Positions 22,701 to 32,353 of a stretch of 64,000 bases of DNA are shown here, piece by piece. Below the pieces are notes generated by a model that saw only the letters and a program-made list of their open reading frames with translations, was not told the DNA's origin and did not search any database. The position numbers and the translations under genes are program-made. Position 1 is the stretch's first letter; every line of letters starts with the position of its first letter. Origin of the DNA: Haemonchus contortus (taxonomy: Eukaryota; Nematoda; Chromadorea; Rhabditida; Trichostrongylidae); assembly GCA_000469685.2 (NCBI GenBank), contig LS997565.1, positions 16,581,293 to 16,645,292 on the forward strand. The letters run 5' to 3'.

Positions 22701-25700
22701 TGTGCAACTGACCTCGACTACGTGATACTTCAAGATTATCTCAATTATTTCGGCCATCTCTTCTTCAGAAAGGCATTGAAGATCCTGAGCAAGCCGGACC
22801 ATTTCCTTGTGTGTCAAAGAAGCACATGGCTCATCATTTTCAATGTCACGAAGACTGTCTATAGTGACTGTCCCATGATTCACTTGTTCCGCCTCCTTGT
22901 CATCTTCGTGAGTCGGTTTCACCACTTGCTTGTCACCCTAAAATGCTGCCCTACTCGTCAGAACTATGAAAATTATCGGATCAAAATAAACCTAGAAAGG
23001 CGCAGTTCAACATGATTTTTGGTTATTCAGACGGCAAAATCAAAACTAGCATAGGTTTAAAAAAACTTAACAGCAAAAGTAACACCTTTTTAACCTCGTA
23101 AGGTAGAAACCAGGAAAATACTGCAGCAGCACGAAGAACAACAGGGAATAGTATTATATGAGTAAAACATCTCACTCCACTCGGCGATCAGTTGCTTACG
23201 TGCTGAATGTGTGGGTCCTTGGGTCCTGGTGCGAATAGCGCAACCTTTATCACCTCAACACTCGTCTGACATATCATCGGTCGATGGGCGTGTACGTCAA
23301 CGAGACCGGTAGTGTGCTCATATTAATCCCTATTTATCAAGTTTTTTTTGTAGCGGACGCATTCTTTGTGTTTTTTTCGGGAAAAAGAACACAAAGTATG
23401 TCATCCTCGGGGGTCCATCCATTAGCCTGCCACCTCAACGCGGTGGGTGTGTGAACATGCGGCGTGTGAGCGTTCCGCTTTACCCGGGTCCGGGAACTCC
23501 TCCCCTAACACGGCGTCGCACACGCCGCACCCGCCGCCTATCGCAGGATTGCGATGAAAGATTGGAGCGCGCAATTTGTGAGGTAGGGAGTCCTTTAATT
23601 ATTTAAATTGACTATCCGCTCTTTTCAATTCCACTGCGGTCTTGATCGTCGTTTGTATAGGAGGAGCCATTTTCATTAATCAAGACTAATAAACATGAAA
23701 ACTCAAAAGAAACAGAAGAAAAAAACGATAAAATCCAATGAAAAAGCAAGCCAGTCAAGGAAAAATATCGCGTCCTGTCGATTGGCGATAGGCGGGGTGA
23801 GTACGGTAGTTGCAATGGCATTTGCCGCATGCCGCAAGAGAGAATGCCGCGATAGGGGAGAAGTTCCGTTAACCGCTTTACCCTCTTGTTTAAATGAAGA
23901 AAAACCGGGGTTTTTTAGTAAATTTTTAGTATTTCATCGTATGCTCCAATGCAAAGTTTCGGTAACTTCCACTTATGTTAGGCTTTGTATTGACCGGCTT
24001 GCCGCTTCGCGTTCGAAGCTGTGGTTAGGTAGTTGCCGAAGAAATGGAGGGGTGGCGGCCCCCGTGCTTGAGTCCCCCTTATCCGTCCGCCCGAGTCGCG
24101 GTCTAATTCGTTCCTCACGCGTTAAGTTGCACAGCCCCGGTACATTACGTCCAAATCACTGCGTTCTGGACTAAGGACAAGGACTCGCTCGGAGAAATAT
24201 CTACCTACCGAAAGGAAGGCAACCTGTTGCCCTGCCACATGCTTTCATCTTACCATCTTGTCGGCTTGCATGGTCCGAAGACACTTGCCAATATTTTTCT
24301 ACTGTTCGATGGAATTTTGCTTGTAGCTTTCGTTATTCATCATTACCTTTTTCAATTATATTTGGATAGAAATATATGCATACTACTTTATCGGCACGTC
24401 TGCATGTCCACACAGCTAAGAGTAGGCCCCTACGTGCTAGAGCCTGGCAAGTTACAGGTGGATATTCATGCCAAAAACAGTAACAGAAGTGGGCCTCATC
24501 CCCTGAACCTGAGGGAGCCCCCAATATGGCAGCTTTGACAAGACCGCCCAGGAGAGGCTGCTGAAATCTCAGGGCCAAAACAGGCTGCCCAAAAGGAGGA
24601 CTAAGATGGCGATCTGTACTTTCACCGCGCGGACGCTTGCATCGGAAGCGTGTATAGAATACCTGATGATGCAAGCTAGAAAAATCAATTACGACGTCAT
24701 CGGACTGACCGAGACGAGAAGGCACCGCCCGCTGCACGCTGCATTTGAAACCGGAGAAGAACTGTTCCTTGGAACAAGGAGTCGGCGGTGTAGGTGTCCT
24801 CGTCAACACGCACTTGGCCATGAACATTAACTTGTACGAAGGACGCAAGGACAACCCGAATCGGACGCTTGCGATTGAGAAGATGTGGCTCAACCCCAGC
24901 TCTAACAATCTTCGTTGTTTACGCACCAAACATCGAGCTACGATGAAGAAGAGCTGGAGGCGTCCGGTATGGATCTGGAGAAGCTCTACAGAGAAAGCCA
25001 TACTTTCTTCAAGGTCATCGTCGGTGATTTCAGCGCCAAGATTGGCTTCAAGAAAACGGCTGAAGAGCTCCACATCGGGACTCACGGAATGGATTGGAAT
25101 GAGGAGGGTGAAAGGCTATCCGAGTTAATCATGTCGACCCACACTATCCATGATAACTAGCAGTTCAAGAAGCCCTTCATTTCCGATGGAGTCACCTAGT
25201 GGACAGTTCCATAATGAAATATGTAGATCACATTATCGTCAATCGGAAGTTTTGCCTGACTGAGGTCGCTGTTGTTAAGAAGTTTTACACGAGATCAAAC
25301 CATCGACTCCTCCGCGCTAGATTCCGCTTTTCAATACGTGGAGAGAGAGCTGAGAAGTTCAGTAAACGAAGCCTCAAAACTGTGATCAATTGGCTGCTTT
25401 CATAGTCTGCCGGCCGGCCGGCCGGCGTGTCGGCGGAGGCAGTACTAGGGGGGAGGAGGTGGGCAGACAGTCAGCCAGCCCCTTCAAAGGGCTGTAAACA
25501 ACGAGAGACAAGATGAAAAACCCTTTTTTCAAGCCCTTGGTTGTTTGGTCTTTGATCTTGACTCTCGTTGTTTACAGCCCTTCGAAAGGGCTGGCCGACT
25601 GTCTGCCTCCCTCCTCCCCCCTAGCACTGCCTCCGCCGGCACGCCGGCCGGCGGACTATGAAAACAGCCATTGGGATCACTTCGCTTCGGCGAGTTTGTG

Positions 25701-28700
25701 GGAAGATTCCGTCACCGACAACATCGATGAAGAACACAACCGGCTCGGCGAACATCTTCACGATTGCGCCAGAAGAGCTGAGAGCCTGAAAGATGTCAAG
25801 AAATGTCTCTCTTCGAAGACTCTTGAGCTGATACGCCAGCGTGGAAACGCGCGAGCTGCAGGCAATAACCAGCTAGCGTCCGATCTTGCGAAGCAATGCA
25901 GAGAAGCGATAAAGGAAGGCCTACTCGAGAGAAGAGCAGCAGTTTTGGCTGAAGCCGCCGAGGCTTTGAAGAGAATTTGCAAAGCCCGCCGGATTATTAT
26001 TATCAATTGTAAGAACAAGATGACTTTCCTTCGATGGAACTGTATCGGCATCCCGAAGGGCAATGGAAAAGGTGATCTAGGACTTCTACTCTGATCTCTT
26101 TGACAGCCACGTCTACATGCCTACCTACCATCCTAGACAAGACGGATACGTCATCCCTTCAGTTCTCCCTTCCGAAACTCGACATGCCATCACGTCAATG
26201 AGGAATGGTATTGCACTTGGGCAGAACATCTGTGAGCCTTCCGCCAGTCATTGTCAAAACCCTGGCCCGGCTTTTCACGCGGCCTGTCGCAAAGCAAAGT
26301 GGTCACTACGTGGGAAACTAGATGACCGTTTTGCTGTATAAGAAGGGACCAGACGACATTAGCAATTATCGCCCAATCCGCCTGCTGTCTGTAATCTGCA
26401 GAAGTTAGATGAAGGGCAGCCATGCGAGCAAGCAGGGTTCCGAAGAGGGTTCAGTACAATCGATCACATCCACACCGTTACAAGACTCATCGAAGTATCG
26501 CGGAAGTATAAAATGCTGTTATGTCTTACGTTCATCGATTTGAAGAAAGCCTTCGAAACCGTTGAGACAAAAGCGGTAATTGGCTGCTTTCATAGTCCAC
26601 CGGCCGGCCTGCCACAAGGCAGTGCTAGGGGGAAGGAGGGCGGCGGTCGGTCGAGGGGATGAAAACAAAGAAGTTTGAGATCAAAAACCAAACAACCAGG
26701 GGCTGGTACAAAGGTTTTTGATCTTTCTCTCCTTGTTTATAGCCCTTCGAGGGGCTGACCGACCGTCTGCCGCCCTCCTCCCCCGTAGTACTGCCTCGTG
26801 GCACGCCGGCCGGCCGGCGGACTATGAAAGCAGCCATTGAAGCCCTGGGCAACCAGTGGTCCCTACTCAATATATTAGGATGCTTCGTGAGCTCTACAAC
26901 GGCTTCACGACCAGGATCTCACCGTTCTATAAAGAAGTCGTCATCAACGTGAAGAGAGGGGTTCGCCAGGGCGATACCATCTCGCCCAAACTTTTTAGTG
27001 CGACTTTCGAGAACGTCATGCGTCATATGGAATGGGAAAGCACGGGACGGCCGCTACTTACATCATCTTCGCTTTGCAGATGACATCGTGCCTATAACAC
27101 ACAACATCGAGCAGGCGGAAAAAATGCTGGGCAAATTCGACAACGTTTGTGGAGAACCTGGCTTGAGACTGAAGTTAACGCAGACGATGTTCATGCGAAG
27201 CGGACTGCTACCTGCTCCTTTCATGCTGAACGGAACGAATATCTCTAAATGCTCCAGCTATGTGTAGCTAGTTCGAGAAGTCAACATGATGAACGACCTA
27301 GCTCCGGAGCTGAGAAGACGGAAACGCGCGGCGTGGGGAGCATTTAAGAACATCGAGGGAGTAGTGAAGAAAACGAAGAACATCCGGCTCACCTTTTCGA
27401 CACTGTGGTCCTTCCTGCTTTGACATACCCCTCAGAGGCTTGGACTCTACGAAAGCAAGAAGAGCATGCAGTTAGCGTATTCAACGCGCTGTGGAAAGGA
27501 CGATGCTTGGAATTTCCCTTTACACGCAAGTGCAGAAGGGAATCCGGAGTTCCGAGCTCAGTCGGCGAACGAAGATCAGGAATGCCGTTGATCACGCCAA
27601 GAGATCGAAGATCAGGTGGACCAGACACGTTATGCGATGTAATGATGACCGTTGGACCAGGGCGGTTACGGAATGCATCCCTCGGGACGACAAGCGAACA
27701 CCAGGACGGCCGCCTACAAGATGGTCAGACTTCTTCACAAAGGCTCTGAACGAAAGGAATGTTCTGCCCTGCGCGGAAAGGAATGTCTTGCTCCGCGTCC
27801 CTCGAGCGAGTGCGATTCACTGGACTACTCTTGCTCGCGACAGGAACGAATGGAGACGTTACTGGCGCCCGCTCAAGGAAATCGACAATCAACGGGAGAC
27901 AGGTGATACAGGTGATACCCTCGGGGGTCACTGAGTAATTTTTAGAAGGAAATCGTCGGAACTGTTTTTATCGTGAACGGTGCCTTCAATGCTAAAAAGC
28001 TACAAGGAACTCAAAAGGGTACGCGACGATTCGATCATGAAGATTATCTGCTAAAAATGATCAATGAAATAAAATGTAACGCACCATCTCCAAATGCCCG
28101 TGGTGAGGTAAGGCAACAGGCACGCAATCATCTGGATTAGCGTAGGAAGGATGCTGAGCCATGAGAGCCTTCTCGCCTGTTTTCTTAACGACTATTTGCT
28201 TGTTCTTCACGTTCCCGAGGATTGATGCATGAACATCTGTGTGTAGACGTTGGGCATTTTTTCTTTCTATCGGCTCCTAAGAAATTCTTTTTTTCAAAAA
28301 AGAAACGCGAGATCAAATGTGAACCATCACACCGCTGGATATGTGCTTGGGTAGGATGCATCGGCCTGTTCCACATCTAGAACATTCATGAATGTTGGGC
28401 TTCTCTCTTCGGGATCGGGTGGCAAATATAACCACTGAAAATCAGTAAACTTGGGCATACGCTGACTTCTGGTCTAAAGCCATCAAGCAAGTACAGACGA
28501 GTTTATCGAAGGTTTGCAAGAGTGATAGGCATTCATCTGTGAGTGCAGCGTCGATCGGATTCATGCACAGCTGAAAAAAAAAACATTGTAACAACCAGAA
28601 GGCTGGCTTCCGCGAAGAATTGACGGAATCAGGAAAACTAGCAGTGTAGGTCAGATGAGCTAGTCACTCTACCATTTTGCGCAATCCGAAAATAATCTAT

Positions 28701-29838
28701 GTTCTGACCGTTCTAATTTCATTGGCAAACTCTTCCGCATTGGCGTATTGTCTGTGATTCAACTTCTTCTTGACTGTTGGTAGTTCAATGAGCCAGTTGA
28801 TCGGCTTAAAAAGTACTATCACAATTGCACAGACATGGATCAAGAACAATTCAGTGAAACACATTTAGCATGGAATATCAGATTAAACTTCAGTGAGAAG
28901 AGTAATACGCTGCGAATTTTTTAGTATTGTCACCGTTTTTCCGGGTGTGGTGCGGTAGAAACGAAATTGTAGTTTCGCGGCGAGGGAGACGCCGCGTGCG
29001 AAGGAATGTAGCAGAGCGCAGCAGCAAGTAAGAGATACAGGAACAACAGAACTACAGTAGAATCATGCCAAAAGTAATAGTCGCATAGCGATAGAGCAGC
29101 ATGAAGAACGACGGACTGTAATAACGAGGCAAATGGTTCGCGATAGTCGCGCGCGGCGGATCGATTACTCAAACCGTTCCTACTGCTCGATTACTTAACC
29201 GTTCCTACCCATTTTCTCGTTCCTTGTGAGTTCTGCCTTGACGCAGTTCGCAATTAACCAGTTTACCTCATATTTCGAATTCAGAAGCTCGTTGATGACG
29301 TAGTCACAGAATCTCAAGGATGGGGAAGGAGGCCCGGCATATTTTGGCGGCAGTTTGGAAAAGTCTTTCTGCTCGACCTGCTTTTTTCTAAGACGATTTG
29401 ACGAGCGTCTAGGCAGCTGAAATACATTCAGTTGAAGGAGCGCCGTACAAGTAGGACAAAAACTAGATATAATGTATTCTTTCTTAACTGACTCCTCATT
29501 CCTGAAGTTCTGAGCTGAATCATACTCACCGAGCTTACGTTCACGCTAGTAGTGTATGCATCGGCTGGAGCTCTTCGCTTTCTTGGTGCACGGACGGTTG
29601 AAGACGAAGTTTGAAATACGGTAAACTTAGCCAACCAGCTTGATTTGACCAGTTTTTATCTTACCATAGAATTTTGAATTGGGACCTTTACATATCGAAT
29701 GAGTTTTGGATGTTGTCTACGAGTACATAAGTCATATATGCTGAATGGCTTCTCAAGAATGCTATAAGCGCTCAAAGTCTGATCAAACGTTGGAGGTAGT
29801 GCGACATCGGCATACAGATGTCTGGGTGTCTCGCACAT
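13581..29838 (-). CDS. BET-like bromodomain/NET protein, 11-exon gene model
   Basis: Proposed exons in transcript order are 29,838-29,665, 29,625-29,530, 29,416-29,267, 28,804-28,709, 28,570-28,499, 28,434-28,333, 28,276-28,085, 22,937-22,713, 21,655-21,547, 16,173-16,078 and 13,705-13,581. They sum to 1,437 bp (478 residues plus TAA), and every junction keeps the frame. Residues about 124-196 resemble a bromodomain with a very short ZA loop, 334-403 are a NET/ET domain, and 455-478 are Ser/Glu/Asp-rich. Known BET proteins bind acetylated histones in the nucleus and recruit transcription factors through ET. Introns 7, 9 and 10 (5.1, 5.4 and 2.4 kb) hold transposons. The start ATG is a choice and upstream exons may exist. 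The donor of exon 5 is weak (GTCTGT). A second bromodomain, usual in BET proteins, is not seen. Confidence 0.68.
13768..15334. mobile_element. Palindromic Tc3-like transposon (1,567 bp)
   Basis: TA flanks on both sides (13,766-13,767 and 15,335-15,336) enclose ends CAGTGTGTTTCAAAAGTATG in inverted orientation. The arms, 13,768 to about 14,426 and about 14,676 to 15,334, are inverted copies of roughly 659 bp. Each carries the N-terminal half of a Tc3-like transposase gene. The 250-bp centre retains a piece of the catalytic part. The element lies in intron 10 of the BET-like gene and is absent from duplication copy 1. Confidence 0.88.
14176..14653 (+). pseudogene. Tc3-like transposase, N-terminal fragment
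   Basis: The frame reads a GRPR-type linker ([16 protein letters not shown]) between two helix-turn-helix halves. It continues through a second HTH ([16 protein letters not shown]) to [11 protein letters not shown], which normally precedes the catalytic domain. The rest is a short scrambled tail ending ILEQPYLNP, possibly what remains of the segment before SPDLNP. No complete DDE triad is present, so it cannot encode an active enzyme. The same N-terminal part is repeated inverted at 14,676-15,160. Confidence 0.75.
15650..15762 (+). pseudogene. RTE retrotransposon 3'-end relic
   Basis: The sequence matches the last codons and 3' end of the RTE at 27,840-27,930: an AATGG(A/G)AG(A/G) ... CCCG block, then AAATCGATGATTAACGGGAC and ACAGGTGATACAGGTG. 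No other part of the element is recognisable here. Confidence 0.5.
16078..16173 (-). CDS. BET-like gene, exon 10: charged linker
   Basis: The 96-bp exon starts after the acceptor ATTTCTAG and ends at a GTAAGA donor, both phase 1. It encodes [20 protein letters not shown] and a basic end (TTRPMRKQ), likely helical at first. Its duplicate at 916-1,011 has the same length and about 85% identical residues but has lost the acceptor AG. I recognise no family motif. Confidence 0.6.
16500..17310. repeat. GC-box interspersed/satellite repeat, copy 2
   Basis: This is the homologue of 1,380-2,260 in duplication copy 2, with GATGGGCGGGGCGTTCTTGC, GGGGCGGTACTTTCCAC and later GGGCGGG units. It lies in intron 9 of the BET-like gene. 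Confidence 0.75.
17338..17866 (-). mobile_element. Tc1-type MITE, copy A (529 bp)
   Basis: TA flanks (17,336-17,337 and 17,867-17,868) and inverted ends CAGT(G/A)GCGCTCAAAAGTC mark a Tc1/mariner-type non-autonomous element. Duplication copy 1 shows the corresponding empty site near 2,297-2,305. The minus strand holds a 70-codon ORF (17,699-17,487) also found in copy B. Confidence 0.88.
18474..20469 (-). pseudogene. Tc5-like transposase, frameshifted
   Basis: Minus-strand fragments run in order. First is an acidic N-terminus (20,469-20,242). Next is a CENP-B/Tc5-type DNA-binding segment (19,772-19,566) with [20 protein letters not shown] catalytic-domain piece (19,100-18,909) has [14 protein letters not shown]. 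Last is the C-terminus (18,807-18,474) with a Cys/His cluster, [18 protein letters not shown] then HQC, which fits the Tc5 transposase C-terminal domain. That last part lies in the inverted end, so the right arm carries a second copy. Several frame changes and an internal tandem repeat make it inactive. Confidence 0.75.
19476..19645. repeat. Tandem repeat inside the Tc5-like transposase
   Basis: Four copies of a unit containing GGGCCTTCAGTTCTATTCCC then TCACGGCTCCTGT are spaced 32-62 bp apart. They interrupt the coding frame of the transposase remnant just after its DNA-binding segment. Confidence 0.75.
21547..21655 (-). CDS. BET-like gene, exon 9: second half of NET domain
   Basis: The exon opens after GTTCAG and ends AAGCAAG before GTGATG, phase 1. 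It encodes [20 protein letters not shown] and [10 protein letters not shown], corresponding to the [21 protein letters not shown] segment of BET proteins. The frame also stays open to 21,260 if the intron is retained, giving a tail with no recognised domain; the spliced form is favoured because it joins exon 10 in frame. The duplicate at 2,801-2,912 has one extra codon. Confidence 0.68.
22713..22937 (-). CDS. BET-like gene, exon 8: linker and first half of NET domain
   Basis: The 225-bp exon follows an ATTTTAG acceptor and ends GTCGAG before GTCAGT. After an acidic linker it encodes [20 protein letters not shown] then [16 protein letters not shown], the helix pair that opens a NET/ET domain. 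It is separated from exon 7 by a 5.1-kb intron that holds an RTE element. In the duplicate at 3,992-4,214 a stop and a 2-bp deletion destroy the frame. Confidence 0.7.
25392..25669. mobile_element. GGCTGCTTTCA hairpin element, copy A
   Basis: The inverted ends GGCTGCTTTCATAGTC are flanked by ATT on both sides. The stem contains CCGGCCGGC runs and the self-complementary CAGCCC(T)TTCGAAAGGGCTG-like block. Removing the element restores the RTE frame (NW followed by DHFAS), which proves an insertion. It is closest to copies B and D. Confidence 0.9.
26582..26835. mobile_element. GGCTGCTTTCA hairpin element, copy B
   Basis: Ends GGCTGCTTTCATAGTC are flanked by ATT (26,579-26,581 and 26,836-26,838). 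Its removal rejoins the RTE codons ETKAV and IEALG. It has the same internal class as copy A and sits in the same host element, 0.9 kb downstream. Confidence 0.9.
28085..28434 (-). CDS. BET-like gene, exons 6 and 7
   Basis: Exon 6 (28,434-28,333) follows GATTTTCAG and reads [20 protein letters not shown]. Exon 7 (28,276-28,085) follows TTTCTTAG and encodes 64 residues rich in Lys and His, including [17 protein letters not shown]. Both are phase 0 and separated by a 56-bp intron. They form the linker between the bromodomain-like and NET regions and match no domain I know. Exon 7 ends at a GTGCGT donor, a less common form. Confidence 0.6.
28499..28804 (-). CDS. BET-like gene, exons 4 and 5: bromodomain helices A to C
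   Basis: Exon 4 (28,804-28,709) reads [20 protein letters not shown] then EIRT, like the [20 protein letters not shown] segment of BET bromodomains. Exon 5 (28,570-28,499), after a strong TTTTTTTTTCAG, reads [20 protein letters not shown] then FDKL. Its Asn-Pro aligns with the acetyl-lysine-binding Asn. The WPF-shelf region before exon 4 is missing from the model; a diverged candidate may lie in the intron (28,930-29,172). Whether it still binds acetyl-lysine is open. Confidence 0.6.
29267..29416 (-). CDS. BET-like gene, exon 3: start of bromodomain
   Basis: The exon lies between TGTATTTCAG and GAG|GTAAAC and is exactly 50 codons. A basic stretch ([19 protein letters not shown]) is followed by [19 protein letters not shown], which matches the first (Z) helix of BET bromodomains. 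Confidence 0.65.
29530..29838 (-). CDS. BET-like gene, exons 1 and 2 (tentative)
   Basis: Exon 1 (29,838-29,665) begins at an ATG and ends before GTAAGA. Exon 2 (29,625-29,530) follows a 39-bp intron and ends before GTGAGT. Both are phase 0. The peptide includes LILEKPF-like and [18 protein letters not shown] segments, then a basic KRRAP stretch that could be a nuclear signal. No domain is recognised. The frame is open upstream of the ATG to about 29,913, so the true first exon may differ. Confidence 0.45.
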
Positions 29839-30379
29839 GAGGCCAATATATGTACATCGGCTCGGCCTCAGGGCGCCAACCAACAGTACGTCAAAGTGGG
29901 AGAAATTACCCACTTACGGTTGTGAGACAGAATTTATACTGTAAGTCCGCTGGATTGATGGCCAGCGCCGATGGTGGAGTGCCTACGCTTGCACCATGAA
30001 TGCACTCAGTGTGAGGGCGATTTTAGGCATTCTACCTACTGTAGCTAGTTCTGTAAGCAACTGCGCCAACTAACAACTCCTTCAAATACCCTTTTCATGC
30101 CACTTATGTCGTGGTAGTCTCGTGCGACCACCTTTTTTCATAACTTGTATGTTACCCTATATTTCTTGAAACTATTTGATTTCTACTCTTTCCTCGCCAC
30201 CTTCGCACTGCTTTTTTGTCCCATACCTTCCATTATTCCACTAAGACCAGCTACATAAGACTATCGTGATCTGTGCTTTAAACTGGAAGGGGATGATAAG
30301 CAACCGAAGTAGCTGATTCTGATGAGCTAATGGAAGGTACGAAACGAAGAAAAAGGGCCTTGAGCACTCAAACCCTTAC

Positions 30380-30550
30380 TTCTGACAGTGGACCTTCAAC
30401 ACATTGATGGATAATGTGAAATGTGACGGGGCTGTAGATGGTCGGCAACAAGAGTTGATAATCCCATACTATTCGGAAGACGCTTGCGTCTGACTGTTTA
30501 TATGCCTGTCTGCCTATCTGCCTGTCTGTCTGTCTGTTTATTTGTCTCTC
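30380..30550 (-). repeat. Microsatellite module, reverse orientation
   Basis: TGCCTGTCTGCCTATC-type repeats (30,495-30,545) are preceded by GATGGATAATGTGAAATGTG and GGGGCTGTAGATGG, similar to the tandem repeat at 6,230-6,645. Confidence 0.5.
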
Positions 30551-30951
30551 AAGGAATTCGATACTGTCTAAGAGGGATGGTGTGAAAATAATAATAATAC
30601 AGGCGTATGTCAACTTCATAATTTGAAGAAACTATATTTACTACCAGTGTAATGAATACTTAGCTAATACTTTGAAAATAAAAACCTTTTTGGAAGCTGT
30701 TCTCCTTTTGTTCTTCTTCTTTTTGATAGGCGACAATGGACTAGAACTGCCTTCCCAAGAATCGCTCTCTACGCCAAGCCGGTCTTCGTACGACTAAAAA
30801 TGAGCCAAAAAGTCTTTCAATGCTCTTGAAAAGTATTAAAAAAAAAAAAAAAAAGTAATATGTTGTCTGCATCGTGCAAGATCATTCTTCTGAGGCTTAT
30901 CTATTTCGAAGTGCTGCGAACGTGAGGTCCTCTCTTACTGCAACCTCTTTT

Positions 30952-30999
30952 ACTGTAGGTCCTACCTCGGACCTATAGGTCCGAGATAGGATCTACGGT
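30952..30999. repeat. 48-bp near-perfect palindrome
   Basis: The arms meet at CCTATAGG without a loop. The left arm is ACTGTAGGTCCTACCTCGGA and the right is its complement with one or two changes. It could form a cruciform. No flanking target duplication is evident. Confidence 0.75.
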
Positions 31000-32350
31000 G
31001 AACGAGGTAGGTGCAAAGGCTAGGCGAAAACCAGCAGTGGAGCTCACATCAAAAGGTAAGCTCAGGTTTTTGGTATATTCGGGCTGTCATCCATAAATGA
31101 GCCTATTTCCGCTTGGGTTTCCCTGCGTATTGTGTTTTCAGGCGTTTTACTCGCAGACGGATATAACTAGAGTCTAAAACCTATGGGTGAAGAGGTTTTT
31201 GTGAATGAGAACAATGTTACGACTCGACAGCCTCGACCACCGGCTTTTCCTTAATGCGTTGATGGTCTCGTACTAGACCACGTATAGATCAGTTTCTATT
31301 GTCAGAGTAGCAAGGTGCTGCCTACTGTGCTTATTTTCGCTCTGATCTCCGTTATTCACTGTAATGGTAAGCACTGTAGAGACTGTTTCAGTATTGTCTA
31401 TGTCATTTGAATAAACGGTACGTGGAATGGGCTTTGTTGGACATGAGTCACGACCTGAGGCGAGTGTTTGCGAATATAAATGACCCTCTGTCACTTCCCT
31501 ATTTGGGTGCTATGGCACTGTAGAACATGAGGCATGAATTTGTGGCCAAATTCACACCCACTTTCGACACGTTCAGCAGACCCCCCGCCCGTCATGGGCT
31601 CAGTCCATATGTGTTCAAGTAACCTGGTTCATTACCCTCTTTCTTAATCTTATTTAAACATGGGTGTGCTAATTTCCCTTGGACCAGATTACCCTCATTT
31701 TACGCCCGCTGCGCCCTGCATTCCCCCTCCCCCTTCCCTGCGAGCGAGATACATTCCGATCACTTTCTAGTACTCACCAGTATTCCTACCCTGCCATTAT
31801 ACTTTACCAAGCTTAAAACAGGACAACAGTAACAGAACTTCCGTCGAACACACACGCATGAAAAATACACACACCAATCTCGGTCTCATTTCCCTGAGAG
31901 AGAAGGGAGAGTCACTATATATCGAATACCAACTGTACTGCTCTGTACATGCCGAGCTCCATTTCCTCATGACCTAACGTATGAAGCATTCCAACACTCC
32001 CCTTCAGAGACGTAGCAATCATGAGTATCTACTCCGAAAAAGTAATGAGGTGGCGGCACTTCTTCCCGAATTCCCTCGGTAAACGGCATCCGTTCCGCGG
32101 CGACAACTGTATCCACTCAACTAGAAATTCAAACCTTTCTCTTCATAGCGCGCGATAGACTACGTTCGGAGCGGATGCGGCTGGCACGACGCGCCGTTCG
32201 GGGAGCGGTTACCACACCCGAGGAGTGATGGATAAACCGAACACGCCTTCATTCTTTCATGAGGCAAGATCAAGGCAAGCTGCCTTGTTCATAATTATCT
32301 CGATTTCATAAGGATTCATTTCATATGATTTCTTGAACCTATGCAGTGAG
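31000..32350. other. No recognisable feature
   Basis: Apart from the palindrome at its left edge, this stretch has no convincing exon, repeat or RNA gene. A run of A at 30,838-30,854 and a pyrimidine-rich segment (31,640-31,800) are the only visible peculiarities. It may contain the promoter side of the BET-like gene, which points left. Confidence 0.4.
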
Positions 32351-32353
32351 CGG

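Larger units (their letters stand above)
12758..22995. repeat. Segmental duplication, copy 2 (carries the intact exons)
   Basis: Copy 2 matches 1-4,270 but is more than twice as long because of later insertions: 12,961-13,191, the Tc3-like palindrome 13,768-15,334, the MITE 17,338-17,866 and the Tc5-like element 17,967-21,118. It contains the last four exons of the BET-like gene in open, spliceable form. Confidence 0.85.
24606..27934 (+). pseudogene. RTE polyprotein (endonuclease + reverse transcriptase), broken
   Basis: From the ATG the frame shows an apurinic-type endonuclease ([14 protein letters not shown], then [14 protein letters not shown] and HIIVNRKF). A charged linker follows ([20 protein letters not shown]). 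The RT domain has [22 protein letters not shown] and the catalytic FADD at 27,073-27,084. The C-terminal part has RWTRHVMRC and TPGRPPTRW then [15 protein letters not shown]. At least five frame changes and several stops occur, apart from the two hairpin insertions. An intact copy would copy its own RNA into DNA at nicked sites; this one cannot. The long antisense ORF at 24,333-25,085 is a shadow. Confidence 0.85.
23340..27940 (+). mobile_element. RTE-clade non-LTR retrotransposon, near full length, decayed
   Basis: A GC-rich 5' region (about 23,340-24,600, including CACCTCAACGCGGTGGGTGT) precedes endonuclease and reverse-transcriptase coding. The element ends in AGGTGATACAGGTGATACCC at about 27,900-27,920. 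Two hairpin elements (25,392-25,669 and 26,582-26,835) interrupt it. It lies antisense in intron 7 of the BET-like gene. The 5' boundary is uncertain. Confidence 0.8.
22998..27995. mobile_element. AAGGCACAG-family element split by an RTE insertion
   Basis: The left portion (22,998 to about 23,320) starts AAAGGCGCAGTTCAACATGA and matches the family body (GTGTGGGTCCTT, CAACACTCGTCTGACAT). The right end reappears at 27,957-27,995 (TTTTTATCGTGAACGGTGCC) just beyond the RTE 3' end. I infer that the RTE inserted into an older copy of this non-autonomous element inside intron 7 of the BET-like gene. Confidence 0.6.

Noticed and set aside
23695..24174. 159-residue plus-strand ORF
   Set aside because: It lies in the GC-rich 5' region of the RTE element; Lys/Arg-rich low-complexity start and no domain, so probably untranslated leader.
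24333..25085. 250-residue minus-strand ORF
   Set aside because: It is exactly antisense to the RTE endonuclease region, whose plus-strand frame matches the family; a shadow ORF.
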